Source: Desulfurivibrio alkaliphilus AHT 2
Lineage (GTDB): Bacteria; Desulfobacterota; Desulfobulbia; Desulfobulbales; Desulfurivibrionaceae
Direction of reading: 5' to 3'
DNA length: 64,000 bases
NCBI RefSeq assembly: GCF_000092205.1
Contig: NC_014216.1
Span: 248,001-312,000, forward strand
Both the position numbers and the translations under genes were made by a program. This document shows positions 42,491 to 52,945 of the stretch, piece by piece (the first letter of the stretch is position 1; every line of letters begins with the position of its first letter). A model generated the notes under the pieces. That model did not search any database. It was not told the origin of the DNA and saw nothing but the letters and a program-made list of their open reading frames with translations.

Positions 42491-44698
42491 CTATTTGCGA
42501 TCGGCGGCGATGATTCCTGCCAGTTGCCGGATGTGTTGGAGGATGCGGTTTAAGTGATCAATTCCTTCCACTTCCAGGACCATGTTAAAGCGGGCCTGGT
42601 CGGCGCTGGTGCTGACCTCCAGGTTGGCGATGTTGGCATCGTCGTTGCTGATGGTGCTGGAAAGGGCTGCCAGCAGCCCCTTGCGGTTTTCCCCCACCGC
42701 CTGTACTGAGGCCCTGAAGGGGGTCCTGCCGGCTCCGCTCCAGCGCACTCCGATTCTCCTTTCCGACTCTCCCCCCAGCAGGTTGGCGCAGTTGCTCTTG
42801 TGTACGGTGATGCCGCGGCCGGTGGTGATGAAGCCGATGATCTCATCCCCGGGCACCGGGCGGCAGCAGTTGGCCAACTTGGTGGGAATGCCGGTGGCCC
42901 CTTCGACGATGACCGCCTCTTCTCCGCCCTTGCCACTCCTTTTCGCCTGACGTTTCTGGACCTGTTCCAGCAGGGCACTTTCCTGGTCTTCGGCCTCTTC
43001 TTCCCGGCGCAACTCCTCCGGTTGCAGCACCCGGGTAAGGGCGCCCATGCTGAGCTTGCCGGAGCCGACCTTGCGCAGCAGTTCATCCAGGGAGTTGCAG
43101 GCCAGCTCTTTGAGTAACTCCTGCAGGTGCCCGGTTTTGATCAGTTTCTTCAGGCTGATGTCATGTTTGCGCAGCTCGCGTTCGCAGATTTCCCGGCCCT
43201 TTTCAAGCTCGCGCTCCCGCTGTTCCTGGTTGAGCCATTGCCGGATGCGGTTGCGGGCCCGGCTGGTTTTCACGATATGGAGCCAGTTGCGGCTGGGCTT
43301 CTGGTTGGGGGAGGTGATGATCTCCACCACGTCGCCGTTTTTCAGCGGCGTGCGCAGCGGGGCGATCTGGCCGTTGATCTTGGCCCCGCTGCAGCGGTTG
43401 CCCACCTCGGTATGCACGCTGTAGGCGAAATCAACCGGCGTGCTGCCCCTGGGAAAACCTTTGACCTCGCCGTTGGGGGTCAGTACGTAAATATCATCCT
43501 CGTACAGCTCACCCTTGACCGTTTCCAGCAGCTCCTTGGGATCTTCCAGCTCCTGGAGCATGGCCACCAGTTGCTTGAGCCACTTGAACAATTTAACGTC
43601 CTGGGGGCTGGCGGCCTGGCCTTCCTTGTAGGCCCAGTGGGCGGCAATGCCCTCGGCGGCGATGCGGTCCATCTCTTCGGTGCGGATCTGGATCTCCATG
43701 AAATCACCGTTGGGGCCGATCACCGAGGTGTGCACCGACTGGTAGCCGTTGGCCTTGGGGTGGCTGATGAAGTCTTTGAAACGGCCGTCGATGGGCGGCC
43801 ACAGGGAGTGAATGACCCCCAGGGCCTGGTAGCACTCCTTGACATCGCCCACGATGATCCGGAAGGCTACTTTGTCGTAAACCTTGTCGATGGTGATATT
43901 CTGCACCAGCAGTTTTTTGTGGATGCTGTACAGGTGCTTGGGGCGTCCCAGGATACGGAAGTTTGTCAGGCCGCTGTCGCGCAGATGATGGGTCAGCAGG
44001 CCCTTGATCCGCTCCACGTAGGCTTCGCGGTCCGGCAGCGAGGTCTGGATCTTGGACATCAGGTAGCGGTAGGCCTCGGGTTGCAGGTGGGAAAAGGCCA
44101 GGTCTTCGAGTTCCCGCTTGATCCAGTCGATCCCCAAGCGGCCGGCCAAAGGGGCGTACAGATCCATGGTTTCCTGGGCGATCTCCCTGCGGCTCTCCTC
44201 GTCGCTGATATTCAGGGTCTGCATGTCGTGCAGGCGATCGGCCAGGCGGACCAGCAGCACCCGGATGTCGGTGGCCATGGCCAGCAGCATCTTGCGGATG
44301 TTTTCCGCCTGATAGGCCAGGCGGTTGTTGAACTGCACCGCGGTGATCCGGGTGGCGCCGGCGACAATGCCGGCCACATCCTCGCCGAACTCCTCCCGCA
44401 GCTTGGCCTGGCTTACCGGGTGCTCCTTTTGCTTCAAAATACCGTGCAGCAGCCCGGCGGTGAGGGTGGCGACATCCAGCCGCATGGCGGTCAGAATCTC
44501 GGTGACGGCCAGCACGTGCTCCAGGTAAGGGTGCCCGGAGTAACGGTGGCGGGTGCCCTTGTGGACCTTCTTGGCCAGGGCATAGGCCAGGCGCAGAGGC
44601 TGCAGATCCTCCTCGGGCATGTAACCGGCGGCCTGGCGAAGGATATCGTCGATGCCGGTGAGCGGTGGTTGCTGGGCTTGCGGTTTGGCTTTAGTCAT
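42491..44698 (-). CDS. rel: RelA/SpoT-family (p)ppGpp synthetase with degraded hydrolase site
   Basis: The 735-residue protein has the full long-RSH layout: HD hydrolase (about 40-190), synthetase (about 230-345), TGS (about 390-450), and C-terminal ACT (about 660-735). The synthetase motifs look intact ([46 protein letters not shown]). In the hydrolase, the HDxxED motif reads HGILKQ and LADRLHNM reads LADRLHDM, so Mn-dependent ppGpp hydrolysis is probably lost. It is thus RelA-like in activity, though RFKD is the form usual in bifunctional enzymes. The start overlaps the proS stop by 8 bp. Confidence 0.92.
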   Translation of the reverse strand: MTKAKPQAQQPPLTGIDDILRQAAGYMPEEDLQPLRLAYALAKKVHKGTRHRYSGHPYLEHVLAVTEILTAMRLDVATLTAGLLHGILKQKEHPVSQAKLREEFGEDVAGIVAGATRITAVQFNNRLAYQAENIRKMLLAMATDIRVLLVRLADRLHDMQTLNISDEESRREIAQETMDLYAPLAGRLGIDWIKRELEDLAFSHLQPEAYRYLMSKIQTSLPDREAYVERIKGLLTHHLRDSGLTNFRILGRPKHLYSIHKKLLVQNITIDKVYDKVAFRIIVGDVKECYQALGVIHSLWPPIDGRFKDFISHPKANGYQSVHTSVIGPNGDFMEIQIRTEEMDRIAAEGIAAHWAYKEGQAASPQDVKLFKWLKQLVAMLQELEDPKELLETVKGELYEDDIYVLTPNGEVKGFPRGSTPVDFAYSVHTEVGNRCSGAKINGQIAPLRTPLKNGDVVEIITSPNQKPSRNWLHIVKTSRARNRIRQWLNQEQRERELEKGREICERELRKHDISLKKLIKTGHLQELLKELACNSLDELLRKVGSGKLSMGALTRVLQPEELRREEEAEDQESALLEQVQKRQAKRSGKGGEEAVIVEGATGIPTKLANCCRPVPGDEIIGFITTGRGITVHKSNCANLLGGESERRIGVRWSGAGRTPFRASVQAVGENRKGLLAALSSTISNDDANIANLEVSTSADQARFNMVLEVEGIDHLNRILQHIRQLAGIIAADRK

Positions 44699-46421
44699 GG
44701 TCCTGGCTGGTACTGGTTAAGGCCGCCGCCACCATCTCCTTGATTACCGCCTCGGCGGCGGCGGGGGTGGCTTCGCTGGTCTGGCCGTCGGCCCGGGTGC
44801 GGATCTCCAGCAGGCCGTCGTTCTTGAAGCGTTTGCCCACCATCAGGCGGATGGGAATACCGATCAGGTCGGCGTCCTTGAATTTGCTGCCGGGCCGTTC
44901 GTCGCGGTCGTCCAGCAGCACCTCAATGCCGTCGGCGGTAAGCGCCTGGTAAAGCCTTTCGGCCTCGGCGCTGATCACCTCGTCTTTGGGGGTAAGGTTG
45001 AGCAGGATTACCTGGAAGGGGGCGATGGGCAGGGGGAAGATCATCCCGTCGCGGTCGTGGTTCTGCTCAATGGCCGCCGCCACCGTGCGGCTGACCCCGA
45101 TGCCGAAACAGCCCATCACAAAATGGCGGCTCTGTCCCTGGTCATCCAGGAAGGTGGCGTTCAGGGCCTCGCTGTAGTTCGTTCCCAGCTTGAAGATGTG
45201 GCCCACCTCGATACCGCGGGTTAAGGCCAGCCTGCCGCCGCAGCGGGGGCAGCGGTCATCCTCGTTGACCATGCGGATGTCGCCCCGGTGGTTCGGGGAG
45301 AAGTCACGCTCCAGGTTGACATTGACCAGGTGCTGATCGCTTTCATTGGCCCCGGTGACGAAGTTGACCATGCCGGCCACCGCTTCATCCATCACCAGGG
45401 GGATTTTCAGCCCCACCGGGCCCAGGTATCCCGCCGGCGCCCCGGTCAGTCCCAGAATTTTGTCGTCTTCCGCCAGCTCCACCTCCTGGGCGTTAAGCAG
45501 GTTCTGCAGTTTCACCGGCTGTACTTCGTGGTCGCCTCGTAACAATACCGCCACCGGTTGGCCGTCGGCCAGGTAGATCATGGTCTTGACCAGGTTTTCC
45601 TGGGGAATCTGCAGAAACTCGCAGACCTCGGTGACCGTTTTGCGGCCCGGGGTGGCAACCTTTTCCAGCGTTTTGGGCGCCTCGCTGCGACCGGCCTCGT
45701 CCGGGTTGGCGGTGGCCTTCTCCAGGTTGGCGGCGTAATCGCAGTGCTGGCAGATCACCACCACATCCTCGCCGGTGGCGGCCAGAACCATGAACTCATG
45801 GGAAAAACTGCCGCCGATGGTGCCGGTGTCGGCCTCCACCGCCCGGAAGGCGAGGCCGCAGCGGCTAAAGATGCGCTGGTAGGCATCATACATTTTCCGG
45901 TAGGTCAGTTCGGCTCCGGCCTCGTCCAGATCAAAGCTGTAGCCGTCTTTCATGATAAACTCCCGGCCGCGCATCAGGCCGAAACGGGGGCGGATCTCGT
46001 CGCGAAACTTGGTTTGCACCTGGTACAGGTTCACCGGTAGCTGGCGGTAAGAGTGAATGTTCATCCGTACCAGGTCGGTGATCACCTCCTCGTGGGTGGG
46101 TCCCAGGCAGGATTCCCGCTGGTGGCGGTCCTTGAAGCGCAGCAACTCCGGGCCGTATTTCTCCCAGCGCCCCGACTCCCGCCAGAGATCGGCGGGCTGC
46201 ACCATGGGCAGCAGCAGCTCCTGGGCCCCGGCCCGGTTCATCTCCTCGCGCACGATCTGTTCCACCTTGCGGATGGCGGCCAGCCCCAGGGGCAGGTAAG
46301 AGTAAACCCCGGCGGTGAGCTTGCGGATAAAACCGCCCCGCAGCATCAGTTTGTGGCTGATAACCTCGGCCTCGGCCGGGTCTTCCTTAAGGGTGGGCAG
46401 CAGCAGTTGAGAAAAACGCAT
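44691..46421 (-). CDS. proS: Prolyl-tRNA synthetase (bacterial type with editing domain)
   Basis: This 576-residue class II aminoacyl-tRNA synthetase has motif 1 and 2 regions ([63 protein letters not shown]). An inserted editing (YbaK-like) domain spans about 240-380. Motif 3 is [14 protein letters not shown], and an anticodon-binding domain closes the chain. The length matches E. coli ProS. It lies between ispG and rel on one transcript. AAGGATC precedes the ATG. Confidence 0.96.
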   Translation of the reverse strand: MRFSQLLLPTLKEDPAEAEVISHKLMLRGGFIRKLTAGVYSYLPLGLAAIRKVEQIVREEMNRAGAQELLLPMVQPADLWRESGRWEKYGPELLRFKDRHQRESCLGPTHEEVITDLVRMNIHSYRQLPVNLYQVQTKFRDEIRPRFGLMRGREFIMKDGYSFDLDEAGAELTYRKMYDAYQRIFSRCGLAFRAVEADTGTIGGSFSHEFMVLAATGEDVVVICQHCDYAANLEKATANPDEAGRSEAPKTLEKVATPGRKTVTEVCEFLQIPQENLVKTMIYLADGQPVAVLLRGDHEVQPVKLQNLLNAQEVELAEDDKILGLTGAPAGYLGPVGLKIPLVMDEAVAGMVNFVTGANESDQHLVNVNLERDFSPNHRGDIRMVNEDDRCPRCGGRLALTRGIEVGHIFKLGTNYSEALNATFLDDQGQSRHFVMGCFGIGVSRTVAAAIEQNHDRDGMIFPLPIAPFQVILLNLTPKDEVISAEAERLYQALTADGIEVLLDDRDERPGSKFKDADLIGIPIRLMVGKRFKNDGLLEIRTRADGQTSEATPAAAEAVIKEMVAAALTSTSQDHD

Positions 46422-46438
46422 GGCGGTGATCCTTAGTC

Positions 46439-47509
46439 TTAGTGTTCGTATTCCCGGGTCATCTGCTCGATTTCGGCTAAAAAAACGGCCAGCAGTTGGG
46501 CCTCCGGTACTTTTTTGTAGATTTTACCCTTTTTGAAAATTATGCCTACCCCGTGGCCGCCGGCTACTCCGATATCGGCTTCGCGGGCCTCGCCGGGCCC
46601 GTTGACCACGCAACCCATAACGGCAATTTTCAGCGGGGTGTCGATTTTCTGGATATAACGCTCAACCTCCTCGGCCAGGCCGAACAGGTTGACCTGGCAG
46701 CGGCCGCAGGTGGGGCAGGAGATCAACTCCGGCCCGCGCTGGCGCAGGTGCAGGCTGCGCAGCAGTTCGTAGGCCACCCGGATTTCCTCCACCGGATCGC
46801 GGGTCAGGGAAATGCGAAAAGTATCGCCGATGCCCTCGTGCAGCAAAATCCCCAAAGCCACGCTGGACTTAACGGTGCCGGCAATCAACCCGCCGGCCTC
46901 GGTGACCCCCAGGTGCAAGGGGTAATCGCAGCTGTTGCTCAGTTGCCGGTAAGCCTCGATGGTGGTCAAAACATCGGATGATTTCAAAGAAATTTTAAGC
47001 TCATGAAAGCCCAGTCGCTCCAGCTTTTCCACGTTGCGCCGGGCGCTTTCCACCAGGGCGGCGGGGGTTGGGCGGCCGTGACGGGCCAGGATGTCCTTTT
47101 CCAGCGACCCGGCGTTGACGCCCACCCGGATCGCCACCCCATGCGCCTTGGCGGCGGCGGCTACCCGGGCCAACTTGTCCTCTCCCCCCAGGTTGCCGGG
47201 GTTGATCCGGATCCCCTGGGCGCCGTGTTCCATGGCGGCAATGGCCAGCCGGTGGTCAAAATGGATGTCGGCAATCAGGGGAATGCCTATCTGCTCCCGG
47301 ATCGCTTTAATGGCTGCGGCCGCCTCCAGATCCAGCACCGCCACCCGGATAATCTCGCAGCCCGCCTCCTCCAGCCCTTTGATCTGGGCCACGGTGGTTT
47401 CAACGTTACGGGTGTCGGTGTTGGTCATGGATTGCACGGCAATGGGAGCATCGCCGCCAATGGCCACCGGTCCTACCCGGATCTGTCTGGTCTTTTTTCT
47501 GGGCCGCAT
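46439..47509 (-). CDS. ispG: 4-hydroxy-3-methylbut-2-enyl diphosphate synthase IspG
   Basis: The 356-residue [4Fe-4S] enzyme catalyses the penultimate step of the MEP isoprenoid pathway. The barrel part has [25 protein letters not shown] and [10 protein letters not shown]. The cluster-binding cysteines are in SCPTCGRC and [11 protein letters not shown] chose ATG 47509 over a TTG at 47515. proS starts 17 bp downstream. A consensus TATAAT lies about 11 bases before the start, so the transcript may be nearly leaderless. Confidence 0.95.
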   Translation of the reverse strand: MRPRKKTRQIRVGPVAIGGDAPIAVQSMTNTDTRNVETTVAQIKGLEEAGCEIIRVAVLDLEAAAAIKAIREQIGIPLIADIHFDHRLAIAAMEHGAQGIRINPGNLGGEDKLARVAAAAKAHGVAIRVGVNAGSLEKDILARHGRPTPAALVESARRNVEKLERLGFHELKISLKSSDVLTTIEAYRQLSNSCDYPLHLGVTEAGGLIAGTVKSSVALGILLHEGIGDTFRISLTRDPVEEIRVAYELLRSLHLRQRGPELISCPTCGRCQVNLFGLAEEVERYIQKIDTPLKIAVMGCVVNGPGEAREADIGVAGGHGVGIIFKKGKIYKKVPEAQLLAVFLAEIEQMTREYEH

Positions 47510-47519
47510 AACCAATCCA

Positions 47520-47525
47520 TTATAC
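47520..47525 (-). promoter_or_regulatory. Possible -10 box for the ispG-proS-rel operon
   Basis: On the minus strand CAGGTATAATGG gives a perfect TATAAT 11 bases before the ispG ATG. The -35 region at 17-bp spacing is weak. If used, transcription would start at or within a few bases of the ATG. Confidence 0.4.
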
Positions 47526-47583
47526 CTGCTAACCTTGAAAATGCACCCGGAAAGCCGGAGTCGCCAGGACTTTCCTGAAGCAC

Positions 47584-47613
47584 CGGTAAAAAAAGAGGAT
47601 CGTTTTTTTACCG
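47584..47613 (-). terminator. Rho-independent terminator after the ICMT-like gene
   Basis: CGGTAAAAAAA (47584-47594) and TTTTTTTACCG (47603-47613) form a perfect inverted repeat with an 8-base loop. It lies directly after the stop of the ICMT-like gene and is symmetric. Confidence 0.75.
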
Positions 47614-47617
47614 AGCA

Positions 47618-48166
47618 CTACAGGATAAAAGGGATAAACATTTTGGTGCGGTGCATGTACTGCCGGTATTCTTCTCCGAAATACGCAATATTTTCCTGCT
47701 CTTCGATTAATGCCGTATAAATGCAGGTTATGGTGCCAACCAGGGCGACCAGCAACAGGCCTGGCTCGGGGTTTTTTAGCAATAACCCCCAGGTAAGGCA
47801 TAAAAGAGATAGATACATGGGGTGGCGAATGTAACGAAACAAGCCAACTTCAACCAGTGACGTGGTTTTTTCAAACCCAAACAACGTTTCATCTTTTCGC
47901 TTGCCGCTTATTTTTCCATGTTGAAGCATGACGCTTAGAGAAGAAAGAACAATTAACAGGGCAGCGATAAGCAAAGCGGTGGCCGGCGAAAAGCCCAGAA
48001 TGGCCTTGCTCTCGGTCGGCTGGTTGATGTTGTTGACTCCTATCCAGAGAATGCATTCCCAGGTGATAAACCTGTATACGCCATGTCTCCTGAGGTTAAA
48101 TAAGGCTCTCCAGGAAAGAAAAACCAAGGGGATGGACAAAACGGCAAACAAAACTATTTCCAGCAT
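47618..48166 (-). CDS. Isoprenylcysteine carboxyl methyltransferase-like membrane protein
   Basis: The 182-residue protein has about four to five helices. The C-terminal half carries the ICMT/PEMT signature GLFRYIRHPMYLSLLCLTWG (SAM-binding RHPxY) and the conserved EEQENIAYFGEEYRQYM. Bacterial members methylate unknown, often lipid-like, substrates. AGAGG precedes ATG 48166. It is an isolated gene with its own terminator. Confidence 0.8.
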   Translation of the reverse strand: MLEIVLFAVLSIPLVFLSWRALFNLRRHGVYRFITWECILWIGVNNINQPTESKAILGFSPATALLIAALLIVLSSLSVMLQHGKISGKRKDETLFGFEKTTSLVEVGLFRYIRHPMYLSLLCLTWGLLLKNPEPGLLLVALVGTITCIYTALIEEQENIAYFGEEYRQYMHRTKMFIPFIL

Positions 48167-48369
48167 GGGAAGAACCTCTGCCTCAAAACAGCATCATTAC
48201 CCAGGAAGTGCCAAGGGACGACGGTGTTTTTGATTGACAACTCCGGTCGGCCTGAGGCACCATTTCCTGAACTTATGAGGCCGTTTAGTGGCCAGGAAAA
48301 GGTTGCCATGTACGGGAATTCTTCATCAATCGTTTACAACTTAAAAACACCAAAGCGAGAGGTTACAAA

Positions 48370-48873
48370 ATGCTCAGCCAGAAAATGGAAACCGCCCTTA
48401 ACCAGCAAGTAAATGCCGAACTTTACTCTTCCTACCTCTATCTCTCAATGTCTGCTTTTTTCAGCGGGCTCAACCTGGGTGGCAGTGCGCACTGGATGCG
48501 CCTGCAAGCCCAGGAGGAGCTGAACCATGCCCTGAAGATCTATGATTTCGTCAATGAGCGGGGAGGGCGGGTAGAGTTGAGCGGCATCGAAGCTCCGCTT
48601 CATCAGTGGGACTCCCCCACCGCCGTTTTTGAAGAGGTTCTGCGCCATGAACAAAAAGTAACCGGGTTAATCAATGATCTGGTCGATCTGGCGATCGCTG
48701 AAAAGGATCATGCCACCAATAACTTTCTGCAATGGTTCGTGGCTGAGCAGGTAGAAGAGGAAGCCAGCGCCAATGAGGTATTGCAGAAAATGCAACTGGC
48801 GGTCAGAGAGGGCGGGCTGTTTATCCTGGATCAGGAACTGGCTAAACGGGTACCGCCTCCGACCGCTCAGTAA
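48370..48873 (+). CDS. ftnA: Ferritin (bacterial, non-heme)
   Basis: The 167-residue four-helix bundle iron-storage protein has ferroxidase-centre residues Glu17 ([12 protein letters not shown]), Glu50/His53 ([15 protein letters not shown]), a central Glu near 94, and the Gln/Glu in FVAEQVEEE. It has no heme-binding Met motif of bacterioferritin. The length is normal. ATG 48370 follows AGAGG. It is monocistronic. Confidence 0.93.
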   Translation: MLSQKMETALNQQVNAELYSSYLYLSMSAFFSGLNLGGSAHWMRLQAQEELNHALKIYDFVNERGGRVELSGIEAPLHQWDSPTAVFEEVLRHEQKVTGLINDLVDLAIAEKDHATNNFLQWFVAEQVEEEASANEVLQKMQLAVREGGLFILDQELAKRVPPPTAQ

Positions 48874-48874
48874 A

Positions 48875-48905
48875 CCCGTCCCGTGCCTTGTTGCCACGGG
48901 ACGGG
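48875..48905. terminator. Hairpin between ferritin and chemoreceptor genes
   Basis: A perfect 11-bp stem CCCGTCCCGTG/CACGGGACGGG has a 9-base loop, two bases after the ferritin stop codon. There is no T run, so it may act in RNA stabilisation or as a weak terminator for the convergent genes. Confidence 0.55.
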
Positions 48906-48917
48906 CGGCTGTATCAG

Positions 48918-50891
48918 CTAAAAATCTTTGAAATCGTCATCGTCGAAAGGAATCACCGCGGCGGAATTCTGCTTGCTTTTGGTTGGGGCGGTGCGGTGCG
49001 GTTCGATCTTTTGCTTCGCTACCGCCGGGGCCGCCGCGGCTCGTGGGGAAGTTGCCTGTTTGCTCAGCCGCACCGGGGCTTTTTGCCGAGGTGGTTGGCT
49101 GTGGCAGCGGTCACCGGCAATCAGATCGGACAGTTCCCGGACGTAGTCTTTCATTTGATTGGCCATGGCACTAAGCTCTTCGGCTGCCGCCGCCGACTCT
49201 TCGGAGTTGGCGGCGGTGCGTTGGACCACGGTGTCCATTTCACCCATGGCGGTATTGAGCTGGTTGATACCGTTGGCCTGTTCATTTGAAGCGACGGCAA
49301 TTTCCCCAACCAGACCACTGGCTTTACCGGTGCTGGTCGACACTTCTACAAAGGCCTGGTTGGTTTTGCTTACCAGCTGCGACCCTTCCTGGATCCGTTG
49401 TACCGTGTCTTCGATGAGACTGGCGGTGTTTTGGGAGGCCTCCGCCGCCCGCATGGCCAGGTTGCGCACCTCGTCGGCTACCACCGCAAAGCCGGCCCCG
49501 GCTTCTCCGGCCCGGGCCGCCTCCACCGCCGCGTTTAAGGCCAACAGGTTGGTCTGAAAGGCGATTTCATCGATGGTTTTGATGATCTTGGAGGTTTCTT
49601 CACTGGATTTATTAATTGTTTGCATGGCGGTGGTGAGTTCAGCCATGGCCTCCTCAGCCCGTTTCACAATGGCGCTGGCTTCCCGCATCAGGGCGTCAGC
49701 CTGGCCGGCGTTGTCGGCGTTTTGTTTGGTCATGGCGGAAATTTCTTCCAGTGAAGCGGAGTTTTCTTCCAGTGCGGCCGCCTGCTCGGAGGCGCCTTCC
49801 GCCAGTTCCTGGCCGCTGGCGGCCACCTGGTCGGCAGAAGAAGAAATCTGCAGGGCGCCATCATCCAGCCCTTTGGCCAGTCGGCTAATGCTGCAGACAA
49901 TGCTGGAGCTGAAGTAATAAAGCAGTCCGGCCAAAGCTGCCAGTAAGGCGCTGCCACCGACCACCAGGGCCCAGCGCAGCCCTTTAATCATGGCGACTTG
50001 TTCCTCCACGTCGCGAACAAAAACCAGCACCCCTTTCATTTCGTTGGTGTAATCGAAAACTGGTTGCGCGATCAGCAAGCGTCCGTTGACCTGGGCGGTG
50101 GTCACCCCGGTTTTGGCGGCCTGGAGAAAGCTGTTGTCGATGTAAGGGTCGGTTTCATCGGCGGCGGTAGTGAAAACGCGGGCCAGATCGCCGGTAATGG
50201 GCGGATTGGCGGCTCTGGCGGCACGGGCAAAATCAAGATCGCGAGCCAGCAGATAGATGGCCATGTTGTCGCCCTCTCCGGAGAGGGCGGTGTCTACCAT
50301 GCTTTGCAGTGAAAAAATGCCTTCCACCGTGCCCAGGAAACGGCCGTTCTGGCCGGTAATGGGGACGATGCCGCGCAGGGCGAAGCCCTGATCGCCCACC
50401 TCCACTCCGGAAACGACACTTTGGTTTTGTGAGGCTTGAAGAATGGTGCGGCGGAAAGCGGACAGGTCGTCGCCGCCGTCGTTTTCTCCGGGGCGCCGCC
50501 AGGTTCGCAGAAAGCTTTTGGCCGGCGGCAGGTGAAAGTGTATCTGGGTTTCTTGAGTGCCGCCGAGCAGCCTCCGGGCATCAGCTTGTAAAAGGTCGAA
50601 GCTTTGGCGCAGCAGCGTGCGCCCTTCTTCCTCGTTTCCTTGATGGGCTAATTCGTAGGCCTCCCGGACCCCCGGGTAGTGGGCGGCCAGCAGGCCCAGG
50701 CCAAGGGCTCCCTTTTCCAGGTCTTTGATGCTGTTCTCGTTCAAAGCCACTTGGGTGCTGGTCAGGGTTTCGATTTCTTCCTGCCACAGTCCGTTGACCA
50801 CCCAGAGGGAAATCCCGATCAGCAGGGTGAAGGACGCCACCACCAAGATAAGGGGGATTATCATGACCTTCATGCGTAAAGAAAATTTCAT
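48918..50891 (-). CDS. Methyl-accepting chemotaxis protein with periplasmic Cache-type sensor
   Basis: The product is about 657 residues from ATG 50891 (AGGAG upstream; the frame extends to 51035 without a better start). TM1 ([21 protein letters not shown]) and TM2 ([21 protein letters not shown], near residue 315) flank a sensor resembling a double Cache domain ([20 protein letters not shown]). The cytoplasmic signalling domain includes [20 protein letters not shown]. The tail ends in an acidic [11 protein letters not shown]. No CheR-tethering pentapeptide is clear. Confidence 0.92.
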   Translation of the reverse strand: MKFSLRMKVMIIPLILVVASFTLLIGISLWVVNGLWQEEIETLTSTQVALNENSIKDLEKGALGLGLLAAHYPGVREAYELAHQGNEEEGRTLLRQSFDLLQADARRLLGGTQETQIHFHLPPAKSFLRTWRRPGENDGGDDLSAFRRTILQASQNQSVVSGVEVGDQGFALRGIVPITGQNGRFLGTVEGIFSLQSMVDTALSGEGDNMAIYLLARDLDFARAARAANPPITGDLARVFTTAADETDPYIDNSFLQAAKTGVTTAQVNGRLLIAQPVFDYTNEMKGVLVFVRDVEEQVAMIKGLRWALVVGGSALLAALAGLLYYFSSSIVCSISRLAKGLDDGALQISSSADQVAASGQELAEGASEQAAALEENSASLEEISAMTKQNADNAGQADALMREASAIVKRAEEAMAELTTAMQTINKSSEETSKIIKTIDEIAFQTNLLALNAAVEAARAGEAGAGFAVVADEVRNLAMRAAEASQNTASLIEDTVQRIQEGSQLVSKTNQAFVEVSTSTGKASGLVGEIAVASNEQANGINQLNTAMGEMDTVVQRTAANSEESAAAAEELSAMANQMKDYVRELSDLIAGDRCHSQPPRQKAPVRLSKQATSPRAAAAPAVAKQKIEPHRTAPTKSKQNSAAVIPFDDDDFKDF

Positions 50892-51303
50892 GGTGCAACT
50901 CCTGGTTGAAATTTTTGCCACACGGAACAAAGAAACTGCTGAACTGCCGGGTTTTAAGTTCGCTTGGCAAACAGCGGCAGCGTACCTGGTGGTGAGCGTT
51001 GGCGGCCATGCGCCAGCCCAAGGCCACATGACCATTAATGCAACAGCCGGGTTGCTTCTGGCAACTATTTTTTGCTACTGTTTGCAGCGATTGCAGGCTT
51101 CAGGTATAGTGCCGCCGCCTTGGTTTGATTTTGCGATCCGTTATAAAACGGGTTGTTAGGGGAAGATGCAGAAGGTTGTGGGGCTTTCTGGAAAGCATTG
51201 AAAATTGGTTGGGGTTGCCGGCACGGCATCAAGGGTCCTGGTGACGGTTTGCCGGCGCTTATTTTGTGCCCTTTGTAAGATAAAGATTGCCCGGAGATTG
51301 CCC

Positions 51304-51504
51304 GTGGAGTTTTTGCTTGTGCTAATCGGCCTGATCCTGATCGTTGAAGGATTGCCTTATGCGGCCTTTCCCGAAGCCATGCAACGCTGGCTGGCCCAGA
51401 TGCAGCAGCTGAGCCCGGTGACTTTACGCAAAGCAGGGCTGGTGATGCTGGGCTTGGGTCTGCTGCTGATTTACCTGGCCCGCCGCACCAACTTTTTTTC
51501 CTGA
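51304..51504 (+). CDS. DUF2065 family small membrane protein
   Basis: The 66-residue protein has two helices (EFLLVLIGLILIVEGLPY and AGLVMLGLGLLLIYLA) joined by AFPEAMQRWLAQMQQL, which is the DUF2065 pattern. I chose GTG 51304, which has CGGAG at good spacing and gives the normal family length; the frame is open to 51205. Its function is unknown. Confidence 0.8.
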   Translation: MEFLLVLIGLILIVEGLPYAAFPEAMQRWLAQMQQLSPVTLRKAGLVMLGLGLLLIYLARRTNFFS

Positions 51505-51527
51505 CCTGTGCCTTGGGTCTGAACCTT

Positions 51528-51570
51528 CACGGCTCGTTATATCTACATTTATCGGACCTGGTGAGCATTT
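51528..51570 (+). repeat. Relic of a family A tail upstream of queA
   Basis: ACGGCTCGTTATATCTACAT and CCTGGTGAGCATTT match the family A tail (ACGGCCCGTTAAACCTGTAG ... CCTGGTGAACGGTT) with several changes. It ends two bases before the queA GTG. Confidence 0.45.
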
Positions 51571-51572
51571 AA

Positions 51573-52649
51573 GTGACCGCTTATTCTCTGGATGATTATG
51601 ACTACCACCTGCCGCCCGAACTGATTGCCCAGCAGCCGCCCCCCCGGCGGGACGGCTCCCGTTTGCTGGTTTGCGATGGGCGCCGGGATTTTGCTCTGAG
51701 TGATCAGTTGTTCCCCGACATGCTCTCCTGGCTGGCGCCGGGGGATTTGCTGGTTTTTAACGACACCCGGGTGTTTCCGGCCCGTTTGTCGGGGCACAAG
51801 GAAAGCGGCGGCCGGGTGGAGTTGTTGTTGCTTGCCTACCCGGTGTTGAGCGATGTTTCCGGCCCGGGGGCCACCGAAGCCGAGGCCTGGGGGTTGCTGA
51901 AAAGTTCCAAAGGGGCAAGGCCGGGAACCTGGCTGCAGTTCGGTGACGACTTGCGGGCGCTGGTGGAGGAAAAAGGGGAGGGGGGTAAAGTGCGGGTGCG
52001 GCTGGTGCTGGGAGCGCCGCTGGCCGACTGCCTGGCCCGCTATGGCCGAATGCCGCTGCCGCCATATATCAAGCGGGAAAACGAGCAGGAAGAGGATCGC
52101 CGCCGCTACCAGACCATCTATGCCCAGACACCGGGAGCGGTGGCCGCACCCACCGCCGGTCTGCATTTTACCCAAGAGCTGCTGGGGCAAATAAAGAAAA
52201 AAGGGGTGGGGATGGCCCACATCACCCTTCATGTGGGCTACGGCACCTTTGCCCCGGTGCGCAGTCAGGATATCCGCCGGCACCAGATTCATGCCGAGGA
52301 GTATTTAATCAGCCGGGAGAATGCCGAGTTGATCAACCGGACCAAAGCCGCCGGCGGCCGAATCTGGGCGGTGGGCACTACTTCGGTGCGGACCCTGGAG
52401 GCCGCCGCCGGTGAAGATGGCCGGGTAAACCCCGGCAGCGGCAGCTGCCGTCTCTACATTTACCCCGGTTATTCTTTCAAGGTGGTGGACAATCTGCTCA
52501 CCAACTTCCACCTGCCCCGTTCATCGCTGCTTTTCCTGGTCAGTGCCCTGGCCGGCCGGGAAAACATCCTTCGCGCCTACCGGCACGCCGTAGCCGAGCG
52601 CTACCGCTTTTTCAGCTACGGCGATGCCATGGCCATCATCAGGAAATAG
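51573..52649 (+). CDS. queA: S-adenosylmethionine:tRNA ribosyltransferase-isomerase
   Basis: The 358-residue enzyme makes epoxyqueuosine in tRNA. It begins YSLDDYDYHLPPELIAQQP and shows FNDTRVFPARLSG, HFTQELL after the AAPTAGL-type motif (VAAPTAGLH), HVGYGTFAPVR, VGTTSVRTLE and LTNFHLPRSSLLFLVSA. The length is normal. The start is GTG 51573. No other queuosine genes are adjacent. Confidence 0.96.
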   Translation: MTAYSLDDYDYHLPPELIAQQPPPRRDGSRLLVCDGRRDFALSDQLFPDMLSWLAPGDLLVFNDTRVFPARLSGHKESGGRVELLLLAYPVLSDVSGPGATEAEAWGLLKSSKGARPGTWLQFGDDLRALVEEKGEGGKVRVRLVLGAPLADCLARYGRMPLPPYIKRENEQEEDRRRYQTIYAQTPGAVAAPTAGLHFTQELLGQIKKKGVGMAHITLHVGYGTFAPVRSQDIRRHQIHAEEYLISRENAELINRTKAAGGRIWAVGTTSVRTLEAAAGEDGRVNPGSGSCRLYIYPGYSFKVVDNLLTNFHLPRSSLLFLVSALAGRENILRAYRHAVAERYRFFSYGDAMAIIRK

Positions 52650-52669
52650 CCTAATTTTTCAGTGGGTGG

Positions 52670-52945
52670 TCAGCAACCGCAAGCGGCGCCGCAGGCCGGA
52701 GCCGGGGAGGCCGGGGTGGACGAGGCTGCCGGGCAATCGCCGGCTGCGGCACAGCCTTTGCTTTTGCCGTTGCTGTAGCCGTCGGCATACCAGCCGCCGC
52801 CCTTGAGTTGAAAAGAGCTTTGGGAGATGATCTTGCTCAGAGCACCGCCGCAACTGTCACAGGTGCTCAGCGGGGCATCGCTGATGCTTTGACGGGCTTC
52901 GGTGATTTTTTGGCAGGATTGACATTCGTACTCATAGATCGGCAT
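52670..52945 (-). CDS. FmdB-family zinc ribbon protein
   Basis: The 91-residue protein has the family N-terminus MPIYEYECQSC and a second pair CDSCGG, forming one zinc ribbon (residues 8-36). An Ala/Pro/Cys-rich tail ends in CGAACGC. FmdB-type proteins are putative regulators without firm function. The start has AAGGAG upstream. A structured element lies in the 5' flank at 52988-53109. Confidence 0.88.
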   Translation of the reverse strand: MPIYEYECQSCQKITEARQSISDAPLSTCDSCGGALSKIISQSSFQLKGGGWYADGYSNGKSKGCAAAGDCPAASSTPASPAPACGAACGC

